Source: Branchiostoma floridae (taxonomy: Eukaryota > Chordata > Leptocardii > Amphioxiformes > Branchiostomatidae). Taken from it: DNA of 64,000 nt. The notes beneath the pieces were generated by a model that searched no databases, had not been told where the DNA came from, and worked only from the letters and a program-made list of their open reading frames with translations. Positions 46,789 to 59,000 of the stretch are shown here, piece by piece. Positions within the stretch are counted from its first letter, which is position 1; the number at the start of each line of letters is the position of its first letter. The position numbers and the translations under genes were made by a program. The stretch lies in contig NC_049980.1 in assembly GCF_000003815.2 (NCBI RefSeq), positions 16,806,443-16,870,442 of the forward strand, written 5' to 3'.

Positions 46789-46886
46789 TAGCCTGGTATC
46801 CAGCCGTGTTATAGCTCCATATCTTCTGTCCTCTCTGCAAATTTGAGACCGAGTCGGGAGCTATGATACAGCTTGATGCCAGGCTA
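46789..46886. mobile_element. 98-bp palindromic MITE
   Basis: TAGCCTGGTATCCAGCCGTG and the reverse complement of the right end (TAGCCTGGCATCAAGCTGTA) pair imperfectly over about 30 bases, ending near ATAGCTCC on both sides. Confidence 0.75.
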
Positions 46887-47149
46887 GAGTTTAGACACAT
46901 GGAAAACCCGCGATGTTTAAAGCAATCTCAATGCGACGCTTGTATGAGTAGACATTTTCTGAGAAATGGTAGATGTTGCAAAATGGATGCACTTATACAA
47001 GGTATGGTTACTCCAAAACACTGCACCACTAAAAGGTCGAAGTGTTCTGCTTTCAAGGTTGGTGATATTTGTCGGCTGAGATCGTTGTGATATTTACAGT
47101 ACAAGTAGGATGCCATCATGGGCGGAACGGAAACTTTGTACATCAGGCG

Positions 47150-47340
47150 ATCAACAGGTGTTTCTGTTGAAAAACAAATTCCAACTTACATGGCCTTATG
47201 TAACTCCTGTATTTCATTACATGTAAATAGATCGAAACAGCCAATAGATAAGGAAACAGCCACATATTTGCGCCATTCTAGCACAATGTTAACCAAACAA
47301 TAGAAACACTGTGGGTCCTCCAAAGCACTATCATTTTTTT
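47150..47340. repeat. repeat flanking gene C, upstream copy
   Basis: Begins ACAGGTGTTTCTGTTGA and ends in a block with AATAGAAACACT, GGGTCCTCCAAAG. Both blocks recur in the same order at 48959-49100. Confidence 0.6.
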
Positions 47341-47890
47341 TTATCATATTCCCAACAGACTGTAAGTGTAACACATAATTGACACGCGAATTTATCCGCT
47401 AGCATCTATTGACTTGTTGTATAGATTTTGGAGAGACATTTCCGCTCTATGTAAATCAACAAACGTGTAAATTAGCCAGATGCATGGCCTTGAGGTCACA
47501 CGTTTACTACTTATAGACCCCTCAGGGTAGCCAATCTGCATTTGACAGCGGACCTTAGAAGACGCCAGGAACCGAGGTACGTCCGTAATGAAGTTTGCGT
47601 TGACTTCAAATTTAGATGGTGTTAGACTGAAATGTAACATTAAAATTCCTGCTGCACGCTTCAGCTCCGAGTTACATGTAGCCTTCAGTTCTTATTCATT
47701 GTTGCTCATTATTTCTTGGTTATCGACAGTTGACGCTTCTACCGCAAGCCAAAGCAATACACATGCGTTTAAAACAGTGGTTGCACATACTCAGTACTCC
47801 ATTTTATTCCACACAAATGATCCTTCGCTTAAAAATCATTTTAACACAAAAATGTATTTTCGCAAATTCCTCAGAAACATATCTTTCAAG

Positions 47891-48630
47891 ATGAAGACCC
47901 TGTTGCTCCTTGCTACCTGCGTGATCCTGGGACAGGCTGCTCCAGGTACAGTATTAGATGTTAACAATAGCCAAAGGCTATGGAATGTCCGAATGAGAAT
48001 GTCGGAAAACAAAGAGATGGACTAAATACATACAAAACAGCTTCGGTGGGTCTCGCGATCGCATGCCTACTAACTCGTAAATGGATAGTAAATGATGACC
48101 GGTCTACATACGATGGCCCGGATTGAGTTGGTTAGGCTTGAGGTTGCTGGGCTACATGTATAAACGGACATATGCACATGTTAACTAAATCTGGCAACCA
48201 GGTTAGTTAGTTAGTAGGATGTTCCTTCAGTAATCCACAAATGTCAATCCACCAAGTCGAAAATCCTTAAAATGGAAGGGCCTGTTAGCTTTCTACTTGA
48301 AATGACACCAAGACAGTTGCAATCCTACATTACTCCCTGCTTTTAGGCAATCGCCATCGCCGGCAGTTTCTGCCCACTGCTCTCTGTACCAACGGAGTGG
48401 CTGTACAGAAGTTCGCCATGCCTGACGGCTCCCTGTGCCACTACCTGCCACCTGCTATATTGACCGTCGTCAGCCCTCTCCAGTCCGGGGCCGACGCCTG
48501 CCCGGCCGCAGCCAACTGGGTGGCCTTCGACTGGTGCGGCACTATGAGCCGCCAGTGCTACTGCTGTGATGAGGCCACCACTGCAGACCAGTGTCTCTTC
48601 TGCTGGAACAACTGTGACCCAACTGCTTAG
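47891..48630 (+). CDS. small secreted ten-cysteine protein with furin-type site (gene C)
   Basis: Two exons, 47891-47945 and 48347-48630, GT-AG, phase 1, 112 aa. Residues 1-17 are a clear signal peptide (MKTLLLLATCVILGQAA). RHRR at 21-24 fits the furin consensus R-x-x-R, so the mature chain probably starts at Gln25 (possible pyroglutamate) and has 88 residues. It holds ten cysteines, including the cluster CYCCDEATTADQCLFCWNNC near the C-terminus, enough for five disulfides. I do not recognise the family. The size and design fit a secreted defence peptide, hormone-like factor or mucosal protein, but no function can be assigned. The ORF is open upstream of 47891, but the upstream codons look like 5' UTR. 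An AATAAA at 48658-48663 follows the stop by 28 bases. Confidence 0.78.
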
Positions 48631-48657
48631 AGCATCGGGAATGACGGCAATACAGGC

Positions 48658-48663
48658 AATAAA
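48658..48663 (+). other. polyadenylation signal of gene C
   Basis: Canonical AATAAA 28 bases after the TAG of the two-exon gene ending at 48630, so the 3' UTR is probably under 60 bases. Confidence 0.6.
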
Positions 48664-48958
48664 ATCCTCTCATTCACTGATTACTTGTTGAATCTTGTCT
48701 GGCATTCCATCATAAATGATAAGCATCATGGTTCTTTGTTTCGAGGAATTGTTAACCTTAGACACATGCCAGAAGATGCACTCATCTCAGCGCCCGTCAA
48801 TGCCTACATACACTACTTATGAAACTTATTTCTAACCTATGGTTGGTATTGCTGAAGTGTTCATAATCCACATTTCCTAATCGACGTGATATCATTACAA
48901 TATTTGTCCAGTGACATCAATAGTATACCTACAATACAACAGTGACGTATGCTCAGAT

Positions 48959-49100
48959 GACAGGTGTTTCTGTTGACCAACAGCCTCTCTTATTGCATGG
49001 TTTATATAATTCTACTTGGGAAGCAGCTGCACAACTTTAATGCAATGTTCAACAAATAATATAAACACTATCGTGGATCATCCAAAGTAGTACAGTATAA
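48959..49100. repeat. repeat flanking gene C, downstream copy
   Basis: ACAGGTGTTTCTGTTGA followed about 70 bases on by AATATAAACACT and GGATCATCCAAAG. Direct orientation relative to the copy at 47150; the middle has diverged in length. Confidence 0.6.
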
Positions 49101-49900
49101 CTTTCACAATGTTAACCATGTTAAACCATGTTAACACTTGAAATGTCAGCTCAGCACCATTCCAAGCCTCCGCTTTGGGGAGAGCAGTCCGATCCTGTCC
49201 CTAATTAGCAGTTCAACTAATGATAGCCTGGTAATTAGCAAGAGAGTAAGCTGTATGGTCATCAGGTACTTACACTTTTATGGTTTTATTTTGCCTTTGA
49301 AGTTTTCATGGGGGTGGACAGAGCTATGGGACCGTTATATTCAAATTTGCCTGGTTACAAAAAATAAATGATTCCCTTGTAACATGTAAACCAGATGGCT
49401 TGAGGTCAAACTGTACCTACCACATATCAGATTGAATTACCCAAAAATATATCAGACGTAAATTGTATGTGATAAGGACAGGAACTCTTTTACTCAAAAA
49501 CATCCGAGTACCTCTTAATCATACAGCTGGTAGCAACTTGTTACTTTCTCAGCATGAACTATGATGTTTGCTACATGTAACGCAAAAACATGGGACAAAA
49601 CACACACCAAAGACACACAAAGATCTACTAACTTTATCTATTTTGGGTTTGCTGACACTAACAGTTACACCTACTCAAGAAGAACTCTAAGGGGGCTGAT
49701 ATTTTTTTTTTTTTACAATTGTTTACTATTACAGGATTATAAATTCTCATATCAATGGGAAAAATTATCTACTTAAAGGGATTACCAAACAGTGGTCATA
49801 CTGATCAGGTGACCCTTATGTACAGATGAGGTCACTTGTACGGGTTTGACTGCATATGTTGTTTTAAGATGACCTGAATGATCAGAACTATTTGGACACC
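49101..49900. other. intergenic between gene C and ACCS, converging
   Basis: No gene seen. A poly-T run near 49702. The ORFs at 49138 and 49561 lack similarity and splice sites. Confidence 0.5.
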
Positions 49901-49904
49901 TGAC

Positions 49905-49910
49905 TTTATT
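49905..49910 (-). other. polyadenylation signal of the ACCS-like gene
   Basis: TTTATT on the plus strand, that is AATAAA on the gene strand, 108 bases beyond the stop codon at 50018-50020. It gives a short 3' UTR if used. Confidence 0.5.
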
Positions 49911-50017
49911 TCACACCATAATGTACTGATCAGTCTTATTTTCAGAGATTCACATACTTGAGCTGTGTAGATTTGATTGGCCATTGTAGGAAGATGTTTC
50001 ACAATTGTTTCTGATGG

Positions 50018-53000
50018 CTACTTGTCTCCAAATCCCTCCTGGGATTTCATAGCTTGTTTGAACTGTTCTAAAGCTTCTGGATTCTGGGTTGCCCAGTTCT
50101 GTGTTCTGGTCTCCTCTAGCCAACCTGAGGAGGATATCCGTCCTTGCAGAAGTCCAAGAAGGTCTTCTAGAGATTCTTCTTTCACTGAAGAAAACAACAT
50201 ATCAGTTAATTCTGCCTATCCTGCACTTAAGTTCTGTCACTTATTTTTTGGTAGCCACAAATAATTTGAGTTTGAAATTGAAGAAACGAAGTTCACAGAT
50301 CCTTCCTTCCTTTTGTTGGCATTGCAACATCTATACATAGCATTATGTTAGAAAACAAATGTTCCAATATTGACAAAAGGAAGGATTTGTGAACTTTGCA
50401 CATATTACTGATATCAGTCAATGTCTTAAAATTTAAATGTTTAGCCATGACAAGCTGGACAAAATAATACCATGTCCTTCATTTCATGTGCAATCATGAC
50501 CTTATATCACAAAATAACTTGTTTCTCTCAGGAATGAAATTCTCAAAGACGAGGGCGAAAACAAAGTAGACTAGAAATGGACAGATGTACTAACTCTAAA
50601 ACATAAGATAGCAAAAAGAAAGATAAGTTACAAGGGATATAGAATTCTATTAAAAGCTGTTTGTTGTTCAGACAGACTGAACTTTACCTGTCACTGTACA
50701 TGAAGCATTGAAAGACTGAAAAGATGTAAGTCACAAAATGGGGAATCAAGTGCTCTAAAAAGGCAAGAAATGTGACATGAGAATCTATAGCAACAAAATA
50801 GAATTAAAAAAACAAAAAGTGCAAAAAAAATAAACAAAATGGAGACTTAACAATTGGAAAAGTAAAGAGAGCAGAGTGTGACAGTACCTTACCATCGGCA
50901 CTGGTTGGTGCTTCTGCATTATCAGCTTGTGGTTTGGTGAGGCCATTCTCAGCACAGTCCTTCAACACTGCTGCTATCCTCTCCATGCCTTAGGAGGGAT
51001 ATCATTACATTAGAATCATCTCCATGGAAATGTGGCAGTAAGGATATCCATGTTCTAGGAATCTTTTATAAAGCTTGATGCTGTGTGTACCTACAACAAC
51101 TGTTACATCTTCAATCTATCAATATGTACACATGTACTTTGTCCCTTATATTTTGCTCAGGTCACACACAAGTTTAAGGTATATGTCATAACATAATGAA
51201 TGCATCCCCAAAGAATTTAACTTATTAAGTTATTGGAAGAAATGTATTTTTTTCATGCTCTTTTCACCTACATGTAGAAGGAGGACAGAGGTCTAGCTAC
51301 ATTCCTGAGAAAGTAACATGTAAAGTTGCTGCTTGTACTTACCCACTTCTAGATGGTCCCTGTACACTGTGAAAACCATGCGGAAGAATCCAGGCTCCCC
51401 ACAGTTGAATGCCTCAATACCAGGTGTGAGGTAAACTCCTGTGCAGAATTTGCAATATTCCATGAGCACATAATATATCTTATACCAGTTTGTAAAAGAC
51501 AACAGAATTTTAAGTGAAACACTGTAGGCTGGTATGTTACATTGCTCGGTTACACTGATCAGTACTCGTTGTCCTGTTCTGAGCAAGCTGCTGTGTTTAT
51601 TGTGATGTCATCAAAGTAAAATTTATGTTTAATTTAATTGCCTGGTGGCAGGAATCAAGAGCTGGAAGTATGACGTTGCATGGTATATGATGTTCAATAA
51701 TATCAGAAGAATGTATATTTGGTGCAAATGTCCTTGTCAATTGTATTACACTATTTTTATTGAAATTAATAGAGAATTCTTGTATTTTGGTGTCATAAAC
51801 ACTTTAAGAAGTACATCTACCAAGAATGTCAACAATACCAGTTACAGTACCTGCATCCATGAACTTCTCAAACAGCACAAGTTCGTTCTCTGGAGTCAAT
51901 GGCTGGATGTACTGGAAATGAACAATAGCGAGAGTAAAACAAGCTGGTTATTAAAAAAATGAGTTGTAAGTAAATGATTCAAATATTCAAACTGTTGAGG
52001 CTGTTTGAAGATGATGAAAACATGTTGAACATTTTGTATTCCAGTTCACATCTGGATAAAATGCACACAATAATTGGTATTCAAACATGAGAAAAATTTG
52101 GAAGCCTACAACATCATCAACGTTCCACAACAGGGAGAAGGTTTAGAGACATGTGTAAGAAGTGGTAATGTAGCATCAAACAGGCTCACCTTCCTGAAGT
52201 CTGCCCAGATGTACAGTCCTGAAGGGCTCTTGCGGACTGGTATACCTAAGGCTGACAGCTTGTCACACATGTAGGAGCGAGCCTCCCTCATACGGGAGTA
52301 CTTGGTAGGGATGAACACATTGTCCAGCCATTCTGGTAGAAAAAGGATTTAAAAAATTCCATTCAACAATAACACAATACTACTTCAGATTAGTAGTTGC
52401 AATCAAAACCAGCAAAAAACTACTGTGATCATAGCAGCCAAACATGTTTTTAGCAATGAAACTGATGTGGCACTGTAGGTGATCATTCCAAACTTTCTAC
52501 TTCATCTATTGTCAATATAGACCCACATTATACATGTACCTCTACCTTTCACAAGTAGATTGACAGGGTAGGTTTCAGAGGGAATGACAAAACAACATAC
52601 ATTGTACCTTTATCAAGAACAATCTCGGTCAGTACGTGCTGAATTGGCCCAGGAATCATGTTGAAGTAGACTAGGGCATCAACAGCTTTGTTGACAGCTT
52701 CGTTCACACTGTAGAGTACACCACATCGCATCCCTGACATGCAGAAGTCCTGAAACAATACATCAAGAAGAGCTATTTTCACAGTAATACATGTGACATG
52801 TACTCAAAACTGTGACAATGCTTATTGGATTTAAACAATCCTTAGTCTTTCCAAAAATTGGTTGGTTATCAGATCCCTTGTACAAATGATAAAAGCTGCT
52901 TATTATGATAACCTTTATAATACAATTATGCCCTATCAGGCTAGTACATGCATGGAAATACAGAGGTAACGCTAGTTCACCTTTATTCACTGGGTAACCT

Positions 53001-56000
53001 ATATCCGTTATCTGAAAAACAGGATATTTAGGAATATCAAGTTGACGGGCGGTGGTTTCAAGTTGCAATATCTTCAAAATATTGCAGTTTGAAACTACCA
53101 TCCGTCGAAGTGATATCCCAAGATAGCCTGCTTTAAACAAACCGAATATAGATTACCGGCGGATGAAGGTGACCCAGCGTTACATACATGTAAAGTAAAA
53201 GGGCTTTTAATACAAATCTAAAACATGGGTTCTAAGACTACTTTAATGCATAGGATTGGCTTGTGCTCCTCTTGTGATAACAGTGAATATACAGATTGTG
53301 GTGGCTTTGTTAAGAGCATGATCAAAATGCAATAAAAATCAATTTTTCAGTACTAGCTGAACTTCAATTGTCTAAACTTGCTACAATCTGAATAAATATT
53401 TCTATAGTTCTATAGCACTATAAAAACTTAAGTCCAAATGTAAGGAAAGGTCATCATTAAAGATGAAACCTCCTTGATGAAACATATTTTTTCATCTATT
53501 GTAATACGATTATACATGTACAGACAACTATGTGTAAATGACAGAAAACTAACCGGCATTGTGAGAACATTTTAAAGGCGCCCATAGCAGTTTTTTTAGT
53601 CTTTTCAAATTTAATTTTAAGTCATTTTTACACACAGTAAGCTTGAATAACACTATCTCATTGCATATCGACCTTTATTGAGCAAAGATGATATGTCGTT
53701 GAGTGGTGAGAACTCATTAAAAATCTGAGTGCTGCACGTGCCATTATTTCAAATTTGTGGAACGCACGCGAACATGACCGATGAATCCCGAACGCTTCCG
53801 GAGATGTGGTCACTTGTTCGAATAAAGTTTCGATTTGCGAACGGGCGAATCAGATTCAATTTGCTCGGTGACCTCATGCGTTCGAAAATCTCCGAAAAGT
53901 ACCGACGGGAAACCGTTAGTGGTTCGATCCTGTGCTGATTTATTGTAGGATATAATAGATCAAAGGGGTCCGTTTGCGGCATGTTTGTGCGTCCTTTTAA
54001 ACGCTGAAAGTACGAAATAATGACACAAATGTGCTAGAATGGTGAAGTAAATGTCAATACCGTACCGATTGTCTCATCCAGAATATCCCCAATTTTAATG
54101 CACTAAAAACTGCTCTGGGCGCCTTTAATCAAGTTAATGCTTCAAGTCTAATTTCTCCAGTACTCACTTTGGCAAAACCCCACACCAGGTGGACTCTCTG
54201 TGGATCAGGGATACTGCAACAGATTATGTATTGCTTGATTGTAAACATGTATGTGTATGTGTCATTTTTACACCAGGCATCATCTTAAGTTCTTCTAATC
54301 AATATTGACACTACTTTTTTATTTGCAGACATTTGTTTATTTGTTTGAACCTTTGTTTAGCTTTGTTAGGTGCTCCAAGGTAACTTTTAAACCGTTAAGT
54401 GTTTTGCCTTTTCCTTGGAAAACACAAAATAAGTACTTTAACCCAAATCCACTTTCCGTGAAAGAGCTCTTATGCTAGGGAACACTCACAGTAAACAGTA
54501 CTACATTGTCATGATGTTTATGAACTTACAATTTTGCAATAGATAATCATCAACAATTCTACATGGAAAAAGCAGGGTAGGAGACAAGCTCACTTTGGCA
54601 GGCTGAGGACACTGGTAAACTTGGCCTCGGTGTCAAATATGGACATCATGTAGATTTCATCCATGATGACATGGAGGGAGTGCCTGAAAGACAGGTCACA
54701 GTACATAATAAGAGGTAAGTCTGAGCTATCACAAACCTGGATTCAACAACCTATCAAGGGACTGAGGAAATGTTGCTTCTGACAGGGTGGGGTGAACTAT
54801 GTTTCTATGGATGGGACTGCTTTAATGTGGCTTGTGACTGGAGGTGTGATTAAACAACACATAAAAAGTCAAGACGACATCTTACCTCCAACATAATATG
54901 CTTCAAAGAATGTCCAGAAATCAACACTGCATTACTGTAAATCTCAGATGCTATTCTAGAGTAGAAAAAATCAGTAGATATTTTATCAAAGCTTGATACT
55001 ATTGCAATTTGATGTTAGTGTTTTTCTTACTGTCATAGTATTGTTGTTTCTGGGCCAGTAAACAAGCTCACCTGTGGCAGACGTTTAAGATGTCCATGAT
55101 GAGTTCAGCACTGTAGATATCTCCCAATGGATTGTGGGGGTTGATGAGAAGTATGCCAACAATCTTCTTTCCCTATCAGAGACAGAAAGAAGTTACAGAG
55201 GTTGTCAGCTGCTGAAAATGTGTTATTTACGAACACATTACAACAATGTTTTGACACTAACCTCTGCTGTGGCTTTGTTGTAGGTGTCCTCAATCTTTTT
55301 GGCAGTAAGTTGGAAAGGCATTGTGTCTCCTTCTTCCATCTACAACAAAAATGAACATGGAAAATATTTCAAAGTACACATTAGAATATGTGTTAATGTA
55401 TCATGTCAAATATCCTTTTGTGAGACTGTCTTACCCTCTCATGCACTTGATGAACTCTTAAAAAGATGAAAGCACAAAATACAAATTGTAATAATAGATT
55501 ATCCAAAAGGATGTCCAAAGCCCAAACATCAAATATGTTAGTGCTAAATGATACTACATGTATCTTGTTTATAAACAAATAGTTGTGGCCCCTTTAGTTG
55601 TACATGTACCTACCTTACTGGTAAGGTGGACAGGCACTACATTGATCTCTGCTCGCCCTCCCACATCCCAGAACACACCTCCATAGCATGGCATGGGCAT
55701 CATGAGACAGTCTATATCACAGGAAAATATCAGCAAATGCAAATAAAACAGCTGTACTTTTTTTAGAGAATCATTCTCTTATGCTAAATGACTCCATAAC
55801 TCTGAGAATAAAATTATGTAACATTACAATCATGTATAATAACAGGAATTCTACTGCACCATGACTGTAAATCTCCAAATATTCCTGTTGGTTTTCTTTT
55901 AACAGATTTCGAGAGATCTCTTTAACAGGAATTTACTGTGAATATGCATAAAATCTGTTGCATCACTACTGTACTAAAATTAAATGAATTTACAATATCC

Positions 56001-59000
56001 AATAGCCTCACTGCATCAAAAATATCATTTGCAGCTTTAAGAGCGAATGTCTGTAAGGGTCAAACAATGGTGGCAGGGGTCAAAAAATAGATTTGGCTCA
56101 TATTTTGCAGTGATAGTACTTGGTACACAACCCCTCAAAATAGCTTTCTTTCTGCTCAGAACCTCTCGTTGCTATGGCAACAGGCCAAAGAAGTTTATGG
56201 GCCATTTTTCCAGATTTTGGCATGTAAAAAACATGAAAATTGGCCAACTTTAGGGCACTAATACTGATCAATGCTTTAACTTACAAGCAAAAGCAGAATG
56301 TCCTGATTAGAGCAATGTCTGAACTTGCATTAAACAGCAGTAGATAATTTAATCTTCTGTAAAATCTATGGTCACGGGCAACCTGAATGCAATACACTGT
56401 TTTCACGTTCCAAAAAAACTGAAATTTTGCCTAACTTTGAAGCACTGAAAGTCCGTAAGTGTAAAGATTTTTCGCTTGCAATTCACACCAGATAATAACC
56501 CACTAAAGAGCTATTAGATGAATGCTTGCAAAGTTTGGGTTCTTGTTTTGTTGCTACGCAATTATCCTTTAAAGTGGGTCAATTTTCATGATTTTGAGAA
56601 AATGTCATTTTTTGCTATCTTTGAACTATTGTAAGTTCCAAACCAAACTTGTTCTGTTATTGGAATTTATTTGAAAGATAAACCAATATATTGTCTATCA
56701 AATGCATGCTTGTAAAGTTTGCGTTCATGTTTTGCTGCTACGCAATTGTCCTTTAAAGTAGGTCAATTTTAATGATTTTGAGAAAATGTCATTTTTTGCT
56801 ATCTTTGAACTATTGTAAGTTCCAAACCAAACTTGTTATGTTATTGGAATTTATTTTAAAGATAAACCAATATATTGTCTATCAAATGCATGCTTGTAAA
56901 GTTTGTGTTCTTGTTTCGTTGCTACGCAATTGTCCTTTAAAGTGGGTCAATTTTCATGATTTTGATAATATGTCATTTTGTGCCATCTTTGCACAATCAT
57001 AACTTCCAAACCTTCCTTGTTCTGTAATTGAAATTCACATGGAATATAAACCAATATATTGTCCATCAGACGCATGCTTGCACATTTCAGGTTCTTGTAT
57101 TCTAGCAGAGTATGCACATATCTGAAGTAGGTCGTATTCCACTAATCTTGTTGTTGAAAAAAAAACAGTTACTGTAATACACATGTCACAGTCTTTGTTT
57201 TTTATAGAAACAATGTAACAAACACGCTATCACCATAAAGAAAAAAAAATGTAGAGATTCTACACAAAGTAATACTCGTCTTCAATGTCCCTAATCCCCT
57301 CTTTCATGCAGGGATAAATCATAATCCAGTGGCACAAACAAATGTCTCAAGGCCCCCTCTCACTTGACGTGCGGCACGCTTGCGGCATTGCTGCGTTCGA
57401 AAACGCAGATGTACCGCCACGGAACCTAGAGGTGCCGCAAGCAAACCTAGAAGTGCCGCAAGCAAGCGCGACGTTTTTTAAAAAGTTTAAAAATAACGCA
57501 AGTGGCAAGATGCCGCAACAGTGCCGCAACGGTGCCCCAACGGTGCCCCAACAGTGCCGCCACCATGCTCCAAACAGTATCAAGGATATATTTTGCCTAT
57601 TTTACACCAAGAATCAAAAGTAAACATCATTTTATCAACGAAAAACTATTTTAGATGCATTTCTAATAATTTTACAGCGGTTTTCGATCCAGTTAAAACA
57701 CTGCGAATTCCAGAAAACTTACCTTGTATCCGTATTCAGAGTTAACTTAAAAATACATCTTTTGATTTATTTAATGGAAAGTAGGTCAGTATTTTATACT
57801 TGAAAACAAAAAATAAGTAACTGGTTTATCGATTAACCTACGGATGTAGAGATAAAGGTTATCGTACAACGTTCAAAAAGAAATTATTTATGTTGGATGA
57901 TAACGAGTTTGCGTTTGCGTTATAACGTTACAAGCTAATCATTGCTGGTAGCCTGCCACCGATAAAATACAAAATTGCAGTCATTCAGACCCATGGGCCA
58001 TATTTTTCTCACTTTTTACAAATATGATAGACTTAGACATCAATAGGCTGGCAAGCCATCCGCCGACAATGAAAATACTCAGCGTCATACAAAAGAAGTA
58101 TGAAATATCAAACATTTTCATTTTAGAAATTTGCAAAATTGGTGAATAAACATATAAACATACATAATTACACATAACGTTACATGGTGCAAAACGTACA
58201 CATCGAGTGAAATCTGTTATATAGTTCGTGTCCGTTCATTTGGGTCATTTCCTTTACTGTAAAAGTCTTTCAAGGTTATTTATAGCATATGTACCATATA
58301 ATTCATTATCATAAGGGAAATCTTTTCATTATAAATCTCATTTCTCATCATTTTACGGTGATTTTTCATAAATTGACAACGCTGCAATTGTCAATAACAT
58401 GTTCATGCATTTAGTCTAGAAATGCAACAGTGCCGCACGTCAGTGTGAGTGCAAGACAAAATCGGCGAAATTAACAAAACAGTACCGCAGTGAACGAACG
58501 CAGCAATGCCGCAAGCGTGCCGCACGTCTAGTGAGAGGGGGCCTTCACTGATACCGTAAGGCTTTTGCGTATGCCGCGGGATTAGCCCTACATAGGAGGG
58601 TGTGTCAGATGCATCCACTCAGAACTTCCAAACATTCTGATATCTCTGCAGCTACGCACGCTGCGTATACTCGTGTATGACTACAGTCTACAGTCTTATA
58701 TGTTTGCTTCCCACAATATTGACTCTCAAAGACTTAACTTGTTTCAACTTTGAACAAATATCACCAATATCAGTGTGTCTTTCTATTCACAGTAGCATAC
58801 ATATAAGACAAACATGCGTTTGGTCAACTTCTGCAATGTCTGTGGCCAGTATTCATTTTGAACAATGGCAGGAACTTGGGTACTCTTAAGGTTTTTCCAC
58901 AAATGCTGACTATACACCGGCAGTGATTATTAATGACACATCTACATAAAAGTGCTCACATTTCAGGGCTCACAGTTCAATCTTCAAGATTACCCATAAG

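Larger units (their letters stand above)
45980..47890. other. intergenic between genes B and C
   Basis: An AATAAA at 46423-46428 may end gene B. The MITE at 46789 and the first copy of the gene-C-flanking repeat (47150-47340) lie here. The Cys-containing ORF at 46863-47090 starts inside the MITE and is not supported. Confidence 0.5.

Noticed and set aside
46863-47090. Cysteine-containing plus-strand ORF that looks like another secreted Cys-rich exon
   Set aside because: It starts inside the MITE at 46789-46886, has no signal peptide and no flanking splice sites.
53927-53940. B-box-like GGTTCGATCCT as a possible tRNA gene
   Set aside because: No T-arm pairing or acceptor stem; it lies in the centre of the TTAA MITE.
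56772-57002. Repeated similar ORFs in the foldback arms, possible repeat protein
   Set aside because: They follow the 184-bp DNA period, which is not a multiple of three, so the frame is not kept from unit to unit.
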